Of a stretch of 64,000 bases of DNA, positions 60,390-64,000 are shown one piece after another; positions within the stretch are counted from its first letter, which is position 1; every line of letters starts with the position of its first letter. Source of the DNA: Pseudomonadota bacterium. Lineage in GTDB: Bacteria; Pseudomonadota; Gammaproteobacteria; Burkholderiales; Ferrovaceae. A program made the translations under genes and the position numbers. The notes below the pieces were generated by a model. It searched no databases, was not told where the DNA came from, and saw only the letters and a program-made list of their open reading frames with translations. The stretch is taken from contig JAKABO010000009.1 in NCBI GenBank assembly GCA_021796835.1, positions 1-64,000 on the forward strand, read 5' to 3'.

Positions 60390-62380
60390 CGGACAGACTC
60401 AAACTCGATGGCAGACGGCGTGTGATCATCGAAAACGTACAACCGGAAATCGAGTCCGGGCGCTTTCCAATCAAGCGGGTCCTGGGCCAGGATGTGGTGG
60501 TACAGGTCGATGCCTTCACCGACAGTCACGATGTTTTGAACTGTATGTTGCGCTACCGGCACAGCACGAAGTCTGACTGGCATGAGGTGATTATGTGTCC
60601 GCTGGGCGATGATCGTTGGCACGCATCGTTCCTGCTCGAGGAACTTGGTCAATATGTCTACACCATAACCGCCTGGATCGATCATTTTTTTTCCTGGCGA
60701 AATGACTTTGTGCATCGCAATGATGCCCAGGATATCGTCCAGACTCTTGGGGTTGGGGCGAAGTGGGTGGAAGAGGCCGCGGCGCGTGCCCAAGGTAAAG
60801 ACCAGGTGCAACTCCAACAGTTTGCCAAGAAAATGCGGACAGCCCGAGCGGATTCAGGCGCCATGCTGGCTCGTTCCGAAGCTTTGGCAAGTTTGATGCA
60901 GCAATATTCCGACCGAAGCCTGGCATCGGATTATCCTTATCTGCTCGGCGTATGGTCCGAGCCAGTAAAAGCACAATACAGTACATGGTATGAATTTTTC
61001 CCTCGTTCCTGTGTCAGTGATGACATGGAGCACGGGAGTTTCGCTGAATGTCAGAAGCGGTTGCCCTATATCTCGGGCATGGGGTTTGATGTGCTGTATT
61101 TACCCCCCATTCATCCGATCGGCTTGACCAAACGAAAGGGCTCAAATAATACGCTGGGAGCCAGTGATACGGATGTGGGCAGTCCGTGGGCAATCGGTGC
61201 GGCGGAGGGCGGTCATAAATCGATTCATCCGCAACTTGGCACATTGGACGATTTTCAGCAGTTGGTGACGAAAGCGCGGGAACTGGGTATGGATATTGCG
61301 CTGGACATCGCCTTTCAGTGTTCCCCTGATCACCCTTATGTGCAGGCGCATCCAGAATGGTTCTGCCATCGAGCGGATGGCAGTATCCAGTATGCCGAAA
61401 ACCCGCCCAAAAAATACGAAGACATTGTTCCGTTTGATTTTGAAACCGATACCTGGCATGAGTTATGGCAGGAACTTCTGGATGTGGTTCTATTCTGGAT
61501 CAGGCAAGGGATTTGCCTATTCCGGGTCGATAATCCACACACCAAACCGCTCCCGTTCTGGGAGTGGCTGATCGGCGAAGTCAAACGCGTACACCCCGAA
61601 ACGATTTTCCTGGCGGAAGCGTTTACCCGACCAAAAATTGCTTACCGTCTGGCCAAGGCAGGATTCAGCCAATCCTATACTTATTTCATCTGGCGCAATT
61701 CGAAACGAGAACTTGAGACGTATTTCACCAAACTTACCCAAACTGAAGTACGTGAATATTTTCGACCGAATCTATGGCCAAATTCACCCGACATCCTGGC
61801 CGAATATTTGCAGTTCGGTGGTCGCCCGGCGTTTATGCTGCGTCTGGTGCTTGCCGCCACGCTGGGCGCGAATTATGGCATCTACGGTCCCGCCTACGAG
61901 TTGATGGAAGCCTCGCCCCGCGTCGCAGGCGGAGAAGAATACCTTGATTCAGAAAAATACCAGGTGCGGCGCTGGAAACTTGATCGTGCAGACAGCCTGA
62001 GGGATTTTATCGCGCGGGTGAACCGCATCCGCAGGGAAAACGCGGCATTGCAACAAGATCATGCGCTGCAATTTTTTGATGTGAATAATGACAACCTGAT
62101 TTGTTACGCAAAAACCACACCGGATCATACTGAAATCATTCTGGTGGTCGTCAATCTGGATCCGCATCATACCCAATCCGGTTGGGTGACATTGCCGCTG
62201 GATACGCTTGGGTTGGATGCGGATCGTTCTTATCAGGTTCAGGATCTGCTGACGGCAGCGTGTTTCTTGTGGAGTGGGGCGATCAACTACGTTGAAATCA
62301 ATCCTCAGGTGGCCCCTGCACATATTTTCAAATTGCGTCGGCGCGTACGCACGGAACACGACTTTGACTACTTTCTGTAG
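60386..62380 (+). CDS. glgE: Alpha-1,4-glucan:maltose-1-phosphate maltosyltransferase
   Basis: 664 residues, GH13 subfamily 3. It extends alpha-1,4-glucan with maltose from maltose-1-phosphate. Family blocks: 'YEFFPRSC', 'GFDVLYLPPIHPIG', 'GSPWAIGAAEGGHKSIHPQL', nucleophile D382 in FRVDNPHTKP and E411 in FLAEAFTRP. The ATG overlaps the glgB stop. Its presence beside glgB and treS indicates the TreS-Mak-GlgE-GlgB route from trehalose. Base composition is lower in GC than the housekeeping genes to the left. Confidence 0.94.
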   Translation: MTDRLKLDGRRRVIIENVQPEIESGRFPIKRVLGQDVVVQVDAFTDSHDVLNCMLRYRHSTKSDWHEVIMCPLGDDRWHASFLLEELGQYVYTITAWIDHFFSWRNDFVHRNDAQDIVQTLGVGAKWVEEAAARAQGKDQVQLQQFAKKMRTARADSGAMLARSEALASLMQQYSDRSLASDYPYLLGVWSEPVKAQYSTWYEFFPRSCVSDDMEHGSFAECQKRLPYISGMGFDVLYLPPIHPIGLTKRKGSNNTLGASDTDVGSPWAIGAAEGGHKSIHPQLGTLDDFQQLVTKARELGMDIALDIAFQCSPDHPYVQAHPEWFCHRADGSIQYAENPPKKYEDIVPFDFETDTWHELWQELLDVVLFWIRQGICLFRVDNPHTKPLPFWEWLIGEVKRVHPETIFLAEAFTRPKIAYRLAKAGFSQSYTYFIWRNSKRELETYFTKLTQTEVREYFRPNLWPNSPDILAEYLQFGGRPAFMLRLVLAATLGANYGIYGPAYELMEASPRVAGGEEYLDSEKYQVRRWKLDRADSLRDFIARVNRIRRENAALQQDHALQFFDVNNDNLICYAKTTPDHTEIILVVVNLDPHHTQSGWVTLPLDTLGLDADRSYQVQDLLTAACFLWSGAINYVEINPQVAPAHIFKLRRRVRTEHDFDYFL

Positions 62381-62389
62381 GAAGTAACC

Positions 62390-64000
62390 ATGAACAAAAC
62401 CAAGGTGAATGAACCCTCCCTACCCGTGGACAACGCGTCATGGATGGAAGACCCGCTCTGGTATAAGGATGCCGTTATTTACGAACTGCACATCAAGGCT
62501 TTTTTTGACAGCGACAATAATGGGGTGGGAGATTTTGTCGGGTTGATTCAGAAACTCGATTATATTCAGGATCTTGGGGTGAATACACTCTGGTTGTTAC
62601 CTTTTTATCCTTCGCCCATGCGCGATGATGGGTATGACATATCCGACTATCGCAATATCCATCCCATGTACGGCACCATGGCCAATTTCAGGCAGTTTGT
62701 GAAGGAAGCACACCGACGCAGCCTCAAGGTCATCACGGAATTGGTCATCAATCACACTTCCGATCAGCACCCCTGGTTTCAAGTTGCCCGTCGGGCACCC
62801 GCCGGGTCGAGCAAGCGGGATTTTTACGTGTGGAGCGATACGGATCAGAAATTTCCAGAGACGCGCATCATCTTCAATGATACCGAGAAGTCCAACTGGG
62901 CCTGGGATGATGAGGCACAAGCCTATTACTGGCATCGCTTCTTTCACCACCAACCAGACCTGAATTTCAATAATCCTCTGGTGGTGAAAGAAGTCATCAA
63001 ACTGATGCGTTTCTGGCTGGATCTGGGTGTGGATGGCTTGCGTCTGGATGCAATTCCCTATCTGTGTGTACAGGAGGGAACGCAAAACGAAAATTTGCCA
63101 GGTACGCACGCCGTGATCAAACAAATGCGTAAGGTACTCGATGCGCATTACACCAACCGAGTTTTTCTCGCCGAAGTCAATCAGTGGCCGGAAGATGTAC
63201 GAGACTACTTCAGTGACGGTGATGAATGTCACATGGCTTACCATTTTCCTCTCATGCCGCGAATGTACATCGCCATCGCTCAGGAGGACCGTCACCCCAT
63301 CGTCGATATCATCCGGCAAAGTCCGAATATTCCGGAAACCTGTCAATGGACCATTTTTCTTCGGAATCATGACGAACTCACCCTGGAAATGGTCACGGAC
63401 AAAGAACGTGACTACATGTACCAGATGTACATCGATGATTCCCATGCGCGTCTGAACATCGGCATTCGATGCCGACTGGCCCCCCTGATGGGAAATGAAA
63501 CCGATAAAATCAAATTGATGAACAATTTGTTGCTGTCCATGCCGGGCTCTCCCTGCATCTATTACGGGGATGAAATTGGCATGGGGGATAATTTTTTTCT
63601 GGGGGATCGCAATGGTCTGCGCACCCCCATGCAATGGAGTCCGGATCGCAATGCCGGGTTCTCGCGCGCTGATCCGCAACGCTTGTACCTGCCGCCCATC
63701 ATGGACCTGGAGTATGGCTACGGCGCCGTCAATGTGGAGGCACAGTTGCGGGAGCGGGGTTCACTGTTGAACTGGATGCGGCGTGTGCTGGCACTGCGTA
63801 AGAACCATCAGGCATTTGGGCGCGGGGCACTGGTTTTTTTGCACCCCCTCAATCGCAAGATACTTGCCTATTTAAGGTCCTACGAAAACGATATTATTTT
63901 GTGCGTCAGCAACCTGTCGCGTAATGCGCAGGCAGTCGAACTCGATCTTTCGGCTTATAAGGGATATGCGCCGGTGGAACTGATGGGGCGCGCGGTTTTT
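62390..64000 (+). CDS. treS: Trehalose synthase (maltose alpha-D-glucosyltransferase), 3' partial
   Basis: The frame is open from ATG 62390 to the window edge, 537 codons. GH13 motifs are clear: 'DPLWYKDAVIYELHIKAFFD' (in part), 'NNGVGDF', 'WLLPFYPSPMRDDGYDI', 'VINHTSDQHPWFQ', 'GVDGLRLDAIPYL' with the nucleophile Asp, 'FLAEVNQWPEDV' with the acid/base Glu and 'FLRNHDELTLEM'. TreS interconverts trehalose and maltose. Many TreS proteins carry a C-terminal maltokinase domain; whether this one does lies beyond the window. It follows glgE by 9 nt. Confidence 0.95.
   Translation, partial: MNKTKVNEPSLPVDNASWMEDPLWYKDAVIYELHIKAFFDSDNNGVGDFVGLIQKLDYIQDLGVNTLWLLPFYPSPMRDDGYDISDYRNIHPMYGTMANFRQFVKEAHRRSLKVITELVINHTSDQHPWFQVARRAPAGSSKRDFYVWSDTDQKFPETRIIFNDTEKSNWAWDDEAQAYYWHRFFHHQPDLNFNNPLVVKEVIKLMRFWLDLGVDGLRLDAIPYLCVQEGTQNENLPGTHAVIKQMRKVLDAHYTNRVFLAEVNQWPEDVRDYFSDGDECHMAYHFPLMPRMYIAIAQEDRHPIVDIIRQSPNIPETCQWTIFLRNHDELTLEMVTDKERDYMYQMYIDDSHARLNIGIRCRLAPLMGNETDKIKLMNNLLLSMPGSPCIYYGDEIGMGDNFFLGDRNGLRTPMQWSPDRNAGFSRADPQRLYLPPIMDLEYGYGAVNVEAQLRERGSLLNWMRRVLALRKNHQAFGRGALVFLHPLNRKILAYLRSYENDIILCVSNLSRNAQAVELDLSAYKGYAPVELMGRAVF

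Overview
The window reads as chromosome of a Gram-negative bacterium, most likely a betaproteobacterium. Several gene orders support this: ilvE / zinc-finger protein / waaF; ffs (4.5S RNA) near dnaX-ybaB-recR; ndk-rlmN-rodZ-ispG-hisS-yfgM-bamB-der; thrS-infC-rpmI-rplT-pheS-pheT-ihfA-merR-like-tRNA-Pro; and yhdP-nitrilase-tldD. Genes for LPS heptosyltransferase, lipid A deacylase and BamB confirm an outer membrane. Most of the window is visibly GC-rich. Genus is not assigned.

Layout. (1) 1-5700 is an accessory region: the 3' part of an Rpn/DUF4351 gene, a decayed zeta-toxin-like fragment, a SEC-C protein, an EAL-CBS-GGDEF cyclic-di-GMP protein, a 46-residue membrane protein with a good promoter, and an AbiEi-like/Fic fusion bracketed by a 15-bp direct repeat. 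(2) 5875-15465 carries a c-type cytochrome, OsmC protein, a DUF748 protein, a NarL-type response regulator, ubiC, a quinone oxidoreductase, a TerC-family protein, ribA, ispD-ispF and mltF. (3) 15432-22494, mostly minus strand, holds serS, recR, ybaB, dnaX, pagL, 4.5S RNA, a phosphomannomutase/phosphoglucomutase and a YheT hydrolase. (4) 22581-29853 holds alr and then a tight seven-gene operon of conjugation-type type IV secretion genes (TrbB, C, D, E, J, L and an unknown 86-aa protein) that lacks the VirB8/9/10-type genes. (5) 29850-42349 holds waaF, ilvE, yhdP, nitrilase, tldD, DAHP synthase, a DUF4337 protein, accA and tilS. (6) 42433-57858 is a long housekeeping block for RNA modification, isoprenoids, outer-membrane assembly and translation, ending in tRNA-Pro(GGG). 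(7) 58099-64000 is visibly less GC-rich and carries a BON protein followed by glgB, glgE and treS. Together these encode the trehalose-to-alpha-glucan (GlgE) route; treS runs off the end of the window.

Most interesting points are the reduced Trb secretion operon with intact-looking genes, the change in base composition just after tRNA-Pro, the likely AUC start and leader hairpin of infC, the direct repeats around the Fic gene, and pagL lying between ffs and dnaX. No insertion sequence, integrase or CRISPR array was recognised. The only stretch above 300 bases without an intact gene is 688-1035, which is largely filled by the zeta-toxin remnant.
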